Assembly: GCA_028707125.1 (NCBI GenBank) | Contig: JAQTUX010000001.1 | Location: 368,807-432,806 of the forward strand | DNA length: 64,000 bases | Source: Candidatus Omnitrophota bacterium | GTDB lineage: Bacteria; Omnitrophota; Gorgyraeia; Gygaellales; JAQTUX01 | Direction of reading: 5' to 3' | In this document: piece by piece, positions 27,419 to 34,561 of the stretch | Numbering within the stretch: the stretch's first letter is position 1 | How the letters are laid out: each line of letters begins with the position of its first letter | Position numbers and translations under genes: made by a program | Notes under the pieces: generated by a model | Databases searched by the model: none | What the model saw: the letters and a program-made list of their open reading frames with translations, nothing else | Told to the model about the DNA's origin: nothing

Positions 27419-28005
27419 GCATACAGGAAAGGGTCAAGAAGATCGGCAGGAACCTTGTGAAATTAAATCAGACGGGGCAGCCGCAGGTGCCCGCCGGCAG
27501 GGTATTGATCGTTGATAACGGCTATGCCTCATACAGGCATCTTGAGCTGGCGATAGAGCGCACATTGCAATACGCGGACAGAGGCAGCGTATCCATAATA
27601 ACGTTTGAACACAGGAAGGGTTTTATATCCGGCAGGTTCGGCCAGATAGATATCATTACCCCTGCTGTGCCCAGTGCAGGGCGTTACGAGATAGCGTCTC
27701 TTATGCTGCGGTACAGGCGTATGGGTTTCAGGCAGATAATCATACTTTCGCTGGACGTAACGCCCATACTCGCGTCTTTGCTGTTTACAAAAAGCAGCCT
27801 GTTCCTTTATAACCGCTGGGAGCAATGGTGGGAACTGAAGCGGCTGGGCGTAAATGACGGTATCGCGTTTATGGCGAGGTCGGTTATCAACCTGTTTATA
27901 TTCGCGTATCTTATTCTAGTGTTCTTGCTCATCCGCGCGAAGATGGCATTTAATATAATACGTTTCAAAGGCAAGGGCGGGATAGATGACGGCGTATTCG
28001 CGTAA
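27415..28005 (+). CDS. Unknown protein with C-terminal membrane segment
   Basis: 196 residues; not recognised. A basic N-terminus is followed by an alpha/beta stretch (RVLIVDNGYASYRHLELAIE, later IITFEH and IIILSLD) that looks like a small Rossmann-type fold and recalls the first half of some glycosyltransferases, but no catalytic motif is visible. One strong hydrophobic helix lies at about 148-175. ATGA overlap upstream and 20-nt overlap with the downstream radical SAM gene tie it to the glycan operon. It could be a partner or membrane adaptor for that enzyme. Confidence 0.7.
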   Translation: MSIQERVKKIGRNLVKLNQTGQPQVPAGRVLIVDNGYASYRHLELAIERTLQYADRGSVSIITFEHRKGFISGRFGQIDIITPAVPSAGRYEIASLMLRYRRMGFRQIIILSLDVTPILASLLFTKSSLFLYNRWEQWWELKRLGVNDGIAFMARSVINLFIFAYLILVFLLIRAKMAFNIIRFKGKGGIDDGVFA

Positions 28006-29047
28006 TAACGAGATCAACCTGAAAGAAGAATTAAGGAAGGATATAGTCCTTGAGTCAATGCCGCGCAGGGTCCAGGTCATTCTGACGACAAAATGCAATT
28101 TAAGATGCATTATGTGCGGCAGGTTCAGCTGCGACCCTTCTTTGACCATGCCGCTTGATCGGGTTAAAAAGATCTACAGCTTGTTCCCTTATTTGCAGAT
28201 AGTGGACTGGCAGGGCGGAGAGGTGTTTATCCTGGATTATTTCAAGGGGCTTTTTCTTGACGTGTCGGGGAATTTCCCGCATATTATGCATAATATAACC
28301 ACCAACGCCCTGCTGATAGACAATGAGTGGGCGGATGTGCTGGCGGGGTCAAACGTGTGCCTGCAGTGTTCCATAGACTCCGTGACCGAGCCCGTTTATG
28401 AGTCTATAAGGGTGGGCGGAAGCTTCAAGGCGTTATCGCGCAATCTTGACCTTATAAATGAAGCGAAGGCGGCGCGTGCCGGCAACGTAAATCTTGACCT
28501 GGTGGCGATAGTAATGAAGCGCAACCTCAAGGAGATGGTGCTGTTCCCTGATTTTTGCAGAAAATATAATTTCAGGAGTTTGAGGTTTAGCGCCCTGTGG
28601 CCGGATAAGGCGCCCGAAGAGGATATCTTAAGCAGGCCAGAAAGAGACACCTTTCAGTATTTAAACGACGCGCTTGTTCAGATCAAGGATAAATGCCGGC
28701 AGTATAACATTAATTTTCACTGCACATTTGATTCATTGGTGAGGGCGCATCTGGAGGGCGGTGATAAGGGCGGCGGTCAGTGCGGCGTTCCTGCGGAAGA
28801 AGGCGCGAAGGTGAGGGTCATAGAGTGCCGTATGCCCTGGACCAATCTGTTTATAAACGCCAATGGCGATGTCTATCCGGAGTGCAAGTGCCAGCGCCCC
28901 GCGGGGAACATAGAGAGGGATTCTCTGGAGGAGATATGGAACAACAGCACTATGCAGATCTACCGCAGTTTAATAAGATGGGGCGGTGCGGACAAGATCT
29001 GCTCTGAGCAATGTAAATTCCGCGGTTCTTTATATGAAAAGTTGTAA
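27986..29047 (+). CDS. Radical SAM/SPASM protein
   Basis: 353 residues. Radical SAM cluster TKCNLRCIMC with C37, C41 and C44; GGEVF takes the place of GGEP; a SPASM tail carries CRMPW, YPECKCQRPAGNI, and CSEQCKFRG. This is the standard SPASM layout (about 350 residues), different from the short family upstream and nearer to the first radical SAM domain of the giant fusion. SPASM enzymes include peptide maturases and sugar dehydrogenases; no precursor peptide was seen nearby, and glycosyltransferases flank it, so a sugar substrate is more likely. Confidence 0.85.
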   Translation: MTAYSRNNEINLKEELRKDIVLESMPRRVQVILTTKCNLRCIMCGRFSCDPSLTMPLDRVKKIYSLFPYLQIVDWQGGEVFILDYFKGLFLDVSGNFPHIMHNITTNALLIDNEWADVLAGSNVCLQCSIDSVTEPVYESIRVGGSFKALSRNLDLINEAKAARAGNVNLDLVAIVMKRNLKEMVLFPDFCRKYNFRSLRFSALWPDKAPEEDILSRPERDTFQYLNDALVQIKDKCRQYNINFHCTFDSLVRAHLEGGDKGGGQCGVPAEEGAKVRVIECRMPWTNLFINANGDVYPECKCQRPAGNIERDSLEEIWNNSTMQIYRSLIRWGGADKICSEQCKFRGSLYEKL

Positions 29048-29070
29048 TAACGAGATATAATGATTTTGTT

Positions 29071-30459
29071 ATGAAAATATTGCAGATAGTACACAGCTTG
29101 CCTCCTTATAATTCCGGCGGTACGGAGGTCTACACTTCAGGCCTCTCGCGGGAGCTGTCCAGGCGCCACGACGTCTTTATCGTCCATCGCGTAAACGATC
29201 CTTCCAGAGAGGAATATGACGTAAGGTTCCGGCGGCAGGGGAGGGTCAATATATTTGAGATTAACAACACGTTCAGGGAATGCGGTTCTTTCCGGATGCT
29301 GTATCAAAACTCTCATATACTGGAAAGGTTTTCCGGAATACTTAAAGATATAAGGCCGGATATCGCCCACATTCAGCATCTTTTATTCCTTTCCACGGAT
29401 ATTATAAAGCACCTTAAGTCCGAAGGGGTGCCGGTTGTCTTCACCCTGCACGATTACTGGATGTTCTGCCAGCAGGGGCAGTTGTTTAACAGGCGTAACG
29501 AGGTGTGCCCCGGGCCGTCCGCTGAGCGCTGCTATGAGTGCCTGAAGTACCTGCTTGGCATAAGGGGAAATGTTATGAGATCATACATTTTCCTCAAGAA
29601 ATACCTATCCGCTCATTTGCTGGGGTTATCAAAAGAACTGTATTTCGCCTTTGCCCGGGCCGGCTTCTTGAAAAAAGCAACCGCCATGGATTACATAGAG
29701 CGGCGCGCCGGACACATAAGAGAGATGCTGGATATGGCCGATGCCCTTATTTCGCCCTCGCATTTTTTAAGACAAAGATTTACGGAGTTTGGGGCCAGGC
29801 CGGAGAAGATACGGGTTTTGCCCTACGGTTTAGATTACAGCCGTTTTAATAATATAAGTAAAGAGCGGGGTGGCAGGACAACGAGCGTCGCTTTCATAGG
29901 CACATTGCTGCCTGCTAAAGGCGCGGATGTGCTGATCAAGGCCTTCAACAGGCTGGGGGAGGCTGATGTTGAGCTCAATATTTACGGCCGGCTTTATCCC
30001 TATAAGGGATACGAATATTATACCGGTCTGCTCCGGGGCCTGGCGAGGAATAAGAGAGTGAGATTTATGGGCGAATTTCATAATGATGACATAGGAAGCA
30101 TACTCGGCAGGGCGGATGTCCTGGTCGTTCCTTCGGTCTGGCCGGAGAATTCCCCGCTTGTTATACAAGAAGCGCAGCTGGCAGGGGTACCTGTAATAGC
30201 GTCCAGGACAGGAGGCATCCCGGAACTGATAACTCATGGAGAGAACGGGCTGTTGTTTGAGCCGGCATGCGACCAGGATTTATACAGGCAGCTGAATTTG
30301 TTTATTCATGACCGGCCGCTGGCAAGGCGCCTTAGGGCTGGCGCGGTAATGCCTATGTCTATCGAAGAGAATGCCTGCAGGGTCTCTGATGTTTATTATG
30401 AAGCAGGGGCGGCATGCCAGCCGGCTCTATCGTTGGGGGCTTCGTACAGTGGAATATAA
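29071..30459 (+). CDS. Glycosyltransferase family 4
   Basis: 462 residues, GT-B fold. N-terminal HSLPPYNSGGTEVYT is the typical GT4 glycine-rich acceptor loop; a long insert with CPGPSAERCYECLKY follows; the C-terminal donor domain has SVAFIGTLLPAKGADVL, then VPSVWPENSPLVIQEAQLAG with the ExxxxxxE pair. Cytoplasmic transfer of a sugar from a nucleotide donor is expected. There is a TATAAT 10 bases before the ATG but no matching -35, so a separate promoter is not claimed. Confidence 0.87.
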   Translation: MKILQIVHSLPPYNSGGTEVYTSGLSRELSRRHDVFIVHRVNDPSREEYDVRFRRQGRVNIFEINNTFRECGSFRMLYQNSHILERFSGILKDIRPDIAHIQHLLFLSTDIIKHLKSEGVPVVFTLHDYWMFCQQGQLFNRRNEVCPGPSAERCYECLKYLLGIRGNVMRSYIFLKKYLSAHLLGLSKELYFAFARAGFLKKATAMDYIERRAGHIREMLDMADALISPSHFLRQRFTEFGARPEKIRVLPYGLDYSRFNNISKERGGRTTSVAFIGTLLPAKGADVLIKAFNRLGEADVELNIYGRLYPYKGYEYYTGLLRGLARNKRVRFMGEFHNDDIGSILGRADVLVVPSVWPENSPLVIQEAQLAGVPVIASRTGGIPELITHGENGLLFEPACDQDLYRQLNLFIHDRPLARRLRAGAVMPMSIEENACRVSDVYYEAGAACQPALSLGASYSGI

Positions 30460-31558
30460 GAGGGATTGCCGTTATTTCAGGGGCAGTGTCCCCTGCCTGT
30501 TCAAAAGATTGTGCAGGGGATGCAGGAAATATCAGAAAATAACCAAGAAGATACTCGTTATAAAGTTGGCTTCGGCAGGCGATGTATTAAGGACTACGCC
30601 GTTGTTACGTGCCTTAAAAAAGATACACCCCGGCGCCTACATGGTCTGGCTTACATCAAAAGAGGCCGCAGCCGTCCTTGAAGGCAATCCCTTCATTGAT
30701 GAGGTGCTTTCTTCAGGTTTCGCTTCTTCAGCGAGGCTGATCATGGAGCGTTATGATTGGGTGATATCGCTGGATAAGGCGGCGGAGGCGGCGGCAATAG
30801 CGTCTATGGTCAAGGCGCAGAGGAGGTCGGGATATGGCTTGGGTCCTGACGGGAGGATTTTTCCTTTTGACAAGGATGCCGAATACGGGTTTATCCTCGG
30901 GCTTTCCGATGACCTTAAATTCAGGCGAAATAAGAAGTCATATCAGGAAATAGTATTTGAGACCTGCGGCCTGCATTTTAGAGGGGAAAAATATGTCCTG
31001 CCTTTCAGCGAGAAACAACGCGAGTTTAAACATAGGTTTATGAAGGCAAAGAGGCTGCATAATGATCGGTTAAAGATAGGGCTTAACACAGGATGCGGTC
31101 CGGTTTTTCCCTATAAAAGATGGACGGAGGATGGCTTTGCGGGGCTGGCAGAGCGGTTGATCAGGGCGGGGGACGCGAAAGTCCTGCTTCTGGGCGGAGC
31201 GGAAGAAGAAGAACGCAATAGCAGGATATCGCGAAGATTGGGCCGCGCCGTAATTGACTCCGGGTGCGGGAATTCGTTAGCGGAATTCGCGGCAATTATT
31301 GACTGTTGCGATGTGGTAGTTTCTTCAGATACCCTGGCTATGCATATCGCCATTGGCCTGGGGAAAAAGACCGTCTGCTTGTTCGGCCCTACCTGTCCCC
31401 AGGAAGTAGAATTGTATTCAAACGGTTTAAAGATATCATCATCTTTGGGCTGCGCTCCATGCTATAAGGATCATTGCGCTCAAGACGGCAAATGTATGAA
31501 GGGGATATCCGTGAGCCAGGTGTATTCGGCGGTAAGAAAAATGATGGCTGAAAAATAA
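30449..31558 (+). CDS. Glycosyltransferase family 9 (heptosyltransferase-like) with Cys-rich N-terminus
   Basis: About 369 residues from GTG 30449, with GGGGG ten bases upstream; an in-frame ATG at 30371 is less likely. The N-terminus has C7, C16, C22 and C25 in the frame DCRYFRGSVPC...LCRGC, resembling a small metal-binding knuckle, before the GT9 core KKILVIKLASAGDVLRTTPLL. Later come GLNTGCGPVFPYKRW, SDTLAMHIAIGLGKKTV and LFGPTCP, the hallmarks of LPS heptosyltransferases. A further C-terminal Cys pair (GCAPCYKDHC) is present. It suggests LPS-core or similar glycan assembly in a diderm cell. Overlaps the GT4 gene by 11 nt. Confidence 0.85.
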   Translation: MEYKRDCRYFRGSVPCLFKRLCRGCRKYQKITKKILVIKLASAGDVLRTTPLLRALKKIHPGAYMVWLTSKEAAAVLEGNPFIDEVLSSGFASSARLIMERYDWVISLDKAAEAAAIASMVKAQRRSGYGLGPDGRIFPFDKDAEYGFILGLSDDLKFRRNKKSYQEIVFETCGLHFRGEKYVLPFSEKQREFKHRFMKAKRLHNDRLKIGLNTGCGPVFPYKRWTEDGFAGLAERLIRAGDAKVLLLGGAEEEERNSRISRRLGRAVIDSGCGNSLAEFAAIIDCCDVVVSSDTLAMHIAIGLGKKTVCLFGPTCPQEVELYSNGLKISSSLGCAPCYKDHCAQDGKCMKGISVSQVYSAVRKMMAEK

Positions 31559-31629
31559 TCCCCGATATTTGTCAGCGGGGAAGAAATATAGACGTTAAAA
31601 TGGGGGTTGATTTCCAAAGGAGGTGCGCA

Positions 31630-32238
31630 ATGAAGAGATTGTTGGCGGCTGTGTTGTTTCTTACCTTATTCGTAATAGCGGCCGTATTTTTTAAGCCGGC
31701 GATGCTGGTGGACATGTTCAAGGGCGGTAAGCAAAAGCAGGCGCCGCAGCAGGCCAAGATGGTAGTTGCTGATGCGCCAAAACTGCCGGAGCAGATCAGC
31801 GCCTATTACCGTAAGGCAAACTGGGATGAAGCGATCAGGCTGGCAAAGATGCATCTGCAAGTCAGCCCCAACGACAGTACCATCCGCATTATCATGGCCG
31901 AGAGCTATATCAATAAACGCGATTATTCTTCGGCCGAGCGCGAGATCAAGGAAGTATTAGAGCGTGAGCCGAGCAATGTATGGGCATTGAGGGTGCTTGC
32001 CTGGGCCTATCTATCAGAAAAAAAGAACTCAGAGGCGCAAGACGTTATTGATAAGGCGCTGCTGGTCAATCCCAAAGACGACGGGGTTAATTTTACCGCC
32101 GCGCAAGTTTATTCGGCATTAGGCAGGCTTCGCGAAGCATTGAAATACATAGAGAGCGCCCTGGTATCGCAGCCCGATAATAATCAGTTTGTTGCGGTAA
32201 AGAAAAGAATAGAAAAGAAGATCAGCCAGGCAAAATAG
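31630..32238 (+). CDS. TPR-repeat membrane-anchored protein
   Basis: 202 residues from ATG 31630, which has the best ribosome binding site in this block (AAGGAGGTG); the in-frame ATG at 31600 lies before it. N-terminal hydrophobic helix (about 5-22), a short Gln/Lys linker, then three to four TPR units (ISAYYRKANWDEAIRLAKMH, SYINKRDYSSAERE, AWAYLSEKKNSEAQ, VYSALGRLREALKYIE). It is probably a periplasmic or inner-membrane scaffold for protein contacts. The strong SD, unlike the weak sites around it, suggests high expression. Confidence 0.82.
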   Translation: MKRLLAAVLFLTLFVIAAVFFKPAMLVDMFKGGKQKQAPQQAKMVVADAPKLPEQISAYYRKANWDEAIRLAKMHLQVSPNDSTIRIIMAESYINKRDYSSAEREIKEVLEREPSNVWALRVLAWAYLSEKKNSEAQDVIDKALLVNPKDDGVNFTAAQVYSALGRLREALKYIESALVSQPDNNQFVAVKKRIEKKISQAK

Positions 32239-32245
32239 ATACCCG

Positions 32246-33169
32246 GTGGATAATCCAGACATATCGGTAATAATACTTACTAAAGACGGCGGCGGCACAC
32301 TGGACAGGTGCCTGAGCGCGCTGTTCAGCCAGGATATAGATATGCCCTTTGAGGTGATCTGTATTGATTCCGGTTCCCGCGATGACACCCTTGACATATG
32401 CAGGTCACACAGGGTTAGATTGTTCCGTATTGAAGAGCGCGAGTTTAACCATGGGCTGACACGCAATCTTGCCGCAGGCAAGGCAAAGGGAGATTATATA
32501 ATATTCTTAAGCCAGGACGCGGTTCCTGTCGGCAATGATTGGATGAGGCGCTTGATCGACAACTTGATCAATGATGATGAAGCGGCAGCTGCCTACAGCA
32601 GGCAGCTGCCCCATCAGGACGCGGATCTATTGACGAAGATGGAGGTCCACGGGCAATCTGCGGCGGGATGCGGCAGGCAGATACGGCAGATGAAAGACCG
32701 GGATGTGTTTGAAAATATGCCCCCCCTGGAGAAGCTGCGGTTCTGCAGTTTTGATAACGTGTCTTCCTGCATAAGAAAAAGCGTATGGCGTGAGATCCCG
32801 TTTTCCGAGACCGATTTCGCAGAGGACCTTGCCTGGGCCAGGCAGGTATTGGGCGCAGGCAAAAAGATAGTGTTTGAACCGCTATCCGTTGTGGAACATT
32901 CGCACAAGAGGGGAGTATTTTACGAATTCCGCAGGGCCTATATCCATCATTTCAAAACCCGTGAATTGTTCGGTTATGTCCCGGTGCCCGGGCCCGTAGA
33001 GGCGCTTCTTTCTTCATTAGCGTTGTCTTTCAAGCAGATAAAGCGGCTTATCAGCGCGGGGTACCCTGTTTCCAGTACTTTTTATGCCGTTGCCAGGACG
33101 CCGCTTATTTGTTTTTCCCGCGCCCTGGGGCAATACAAGGGAGCGCGAGACGCGATAAATCACGCGTAG
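32246..33169 (+). CDS. Glycosyltransferase family 2 (rhamnosyltransferase-like)
   Basis: 307 residues, GTG start 8 nt after the TPR gene. GT-A fold motifs: ISVIILTKDGGGTLDRCLSAL, then IDSGSRDDT, FNHGLTRNLAA, and LSQDAVP (the DxD-type site). The FNHGxTRN segment is typical of dTDP-rhamnosyltransferase-type members. The C-terminus has FAEDLAWARQVL for the catalytic ED. No membrane helices are seen. It probably adds one sugar to a lipid-linked glycan in the cytoplasm. Confidence 0.86.
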   Translation: MDNPDISVIILTKDGGGTLDRCLSALFSQDIDMPFEVICIDSGSRDDTLDICRSHRVRLFRIEEREFNHGLTRNLAAGKAKGDYIIFLSQDAVPVGNDWMRRLIDNLINDDEAAAAYSRQLPHQDADLLTKMEVHGQSAAGCGRQIRQMKDRDVFENMPPLEKLRFCSFDNVSSCIRKSVWREIPFSETDFAEDLAWARQVLGAGKKIVFEPLSVVEHSHKRGVFYEFRRAYIHHFKTRELFGYVPVPGPVEALLSSLALSFKQIKRLISAGYPVSSTFYAVARTPLICFSRALGQYKGARDAINHA

Positions 33170-33190
33170 TTTTCGCTGGATTACGGAGAC

Positions 33191-34561
33191 ATGCATAATA
33201 GATCTGCGCGATCAATTTCTTTAGTATTTCCTATGTACAATGAGAAGGACTACCTTCCTGTCGCCGTAGAGAAGGCCAGGAAGGTATTAGGCGAACTGAC
33301 TGATAATTACGAGGTAATAATAGTAGATGACGCCTCAACGGACGGCTCCGGTGAAATGGCGCGGGAACTGGCAAGGAATGATGAAAAGATAAGGGTATTA
33401 AGGCACAAAAAGAACAGCCGGCTGGGATGCGCGCTTAAGACCGGTTTTAATAACGCCAGGGGCGGCATAGTGGTTTATTCCGATATGGATCTGCCGTTTG
33501 ACCTGGAGAACATTAAGCGGTTCATCCCGCTTTTAGACGAGGCGGATATAGTCGTGGGCCGGCGGATCGGAAGCAGGGATTCCCTGTTAAGGTCGTTGTA
33601 TTCTAAGGCGTATAACGGCCTGATAAGGGCGGTGTTCGGCATAAAGGTAAGCGATGTCAACTTCGCCATGAAAATATTTAAAAGAGATATCCTGGACCTG
33701 TTAGAGTTAAAGTCCGACGGCTCATTTATAGATGCGGAGCTCCTGATCAGGGCCGTGCGTTTGGGCTACATAGTGAAGGAAGTAGAGGTCGCCTATCGCG
33801 CCAGGCAATACGGCGTATCGCACCTGTGTTCCCTGCCGGTAATATTCAAGATCATCGCGGAAATGGTTAAATTGCTTCCTGAGTTAAAGGGATTATCAAG
33901 AGAGAGGATGCTGTATATCAAGGCGAAGCGCCTGTATAAAGGCCGCGGGTTTAAGGTCTTAATGCACAATGCCGTCAGATATCATACCTGTCCTTTTGGC
34001 AGGATAATAAGATTGCTTCCCGAAGAGGGTAAATTCCTGGATCTGGGGTGCGGCAACGGATTCTTTACAAACATTATCGCCATCGGAGGCAAAAGACGCA
34101 ATGTGGCCGGCATTGACATTGATAAACGTAAGATAGATCTCGCCCTGGCTTTAAGAGGCAATAGCCGTAGCGCGGAGTTCCTGCGGGGGGATCTGGCCTC
34201 GCCGGATTTCATGCTGCCTGATGAGGCCTATGACTGCATTACATTGGTAGACGCGTTGTATTTATTGCCCTATCCTCAGCAGGAGGGCCTGCTCAGGGAT
34301 TGTTTTGATAGCCTGTCTCCGGGAGGTATTCTAATAATAAAAGAGATGGCTAAGAGGCCGATGTTCAAGTTTTTATTTAATCTTATTCAGGAGACCATAA
34401 GCGTAAAGATAGTAAAGAGCACAATGGGCGGTAGATTCTATTTCAGGAAAGAACAATCTTATTTAGGCCTGCTTAAAGAGATAGGTTTTAATACGCAAAG
34501 TATTCATTCAGGCAGCGGATATCTTCATCCCCATCTTATATTCTTATCCAGGAAGCCGTGA
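33191..34561 (+). CDS. Fusion of GT2 (dolichol-phosphate-mannose synthase-like) and SAM methyltransferase
   Basis: 456 residues. N-terminal half: GT2 of DPM1/polyprenyl-phosphate type (SLVFPMYNEKDYLPVAVEKA, D46 D47 in VDDASTDGSG, SDMDLPFDL, then VNFAMKIFKRDIL). C-terminal half (about 270-456): class I methyltransferase with motif I LDLGCGNGFF at Asp284, acidic end of strand 2 (GIDIDK), and LSPGGILIIKE. GT2 enzymes of this type make polyprenyl-phosphate sugars, the donors used by GT39 proteins, of which several lie nearby. The methyltransferase may modify the same sugar. No frameshift or stop separates the halves. The 3' end forms GTGA with the next gene. Confidence 0.86.
   Translation: MHNRSARSISLVFPMYNEKDYLPVAVEKARKVLGELTDNYEVIIVDDASTDGSGEMARELARNDEKIRVLRHKKNSRLGCALKTGFNNARGGIVVYSDMDLPFDLENIKRFIPLLDEADIVVGRRIGSRDSLLRSLYSKAYNGLIRAVFGIKVSDVNFAMKIFKRDILDLLELKSDGSFIDAELLIRAVRLGYIVKEVEVAYRARQYGVSHLCSLPVIFKIIAEMVKLLPELKGLSRERMLYIKAKRLYKGRGFKVLMHNAVRYHTCPFGRIIRLLPEEGKFLDLGCGNGFFTNIIAIGGKRRNVAGIDIDKRKIDLALALRGNSRSAEFLRGDLASPDFMLPDEAYDCITLVDALYLLPYPQQEGLLRDCFDSLSPGGILIIKEMAKRPMFKFLFNLIQETISVKIVKSTMGGRFYFRKEQSYLGLLKEIGFNTQSIHSGSGYLHPHLIFLSRKP

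Noticed and set aside
27986-29047. Ribosomally made peptide (RiPP) system around the SPASM gene
   Set aside because: No small precursor ORF, peptidase or RiPP recognition element is visible nearby; glycan genes surround it.
29056-29061. TATAAT ten bases before the GT4 start at 29071
   Set aside because: No acceptable -35 lies 15-19 bases upstream and no TG extension is present, so a promoter is not claimed.
31560-31580. CCCCG...CGGGG inverted repeat after the GT9 gene
   Set aside because: Only 5 bp with an 11-base loop and no T-tract on the + strand; not convincing as a terminator.
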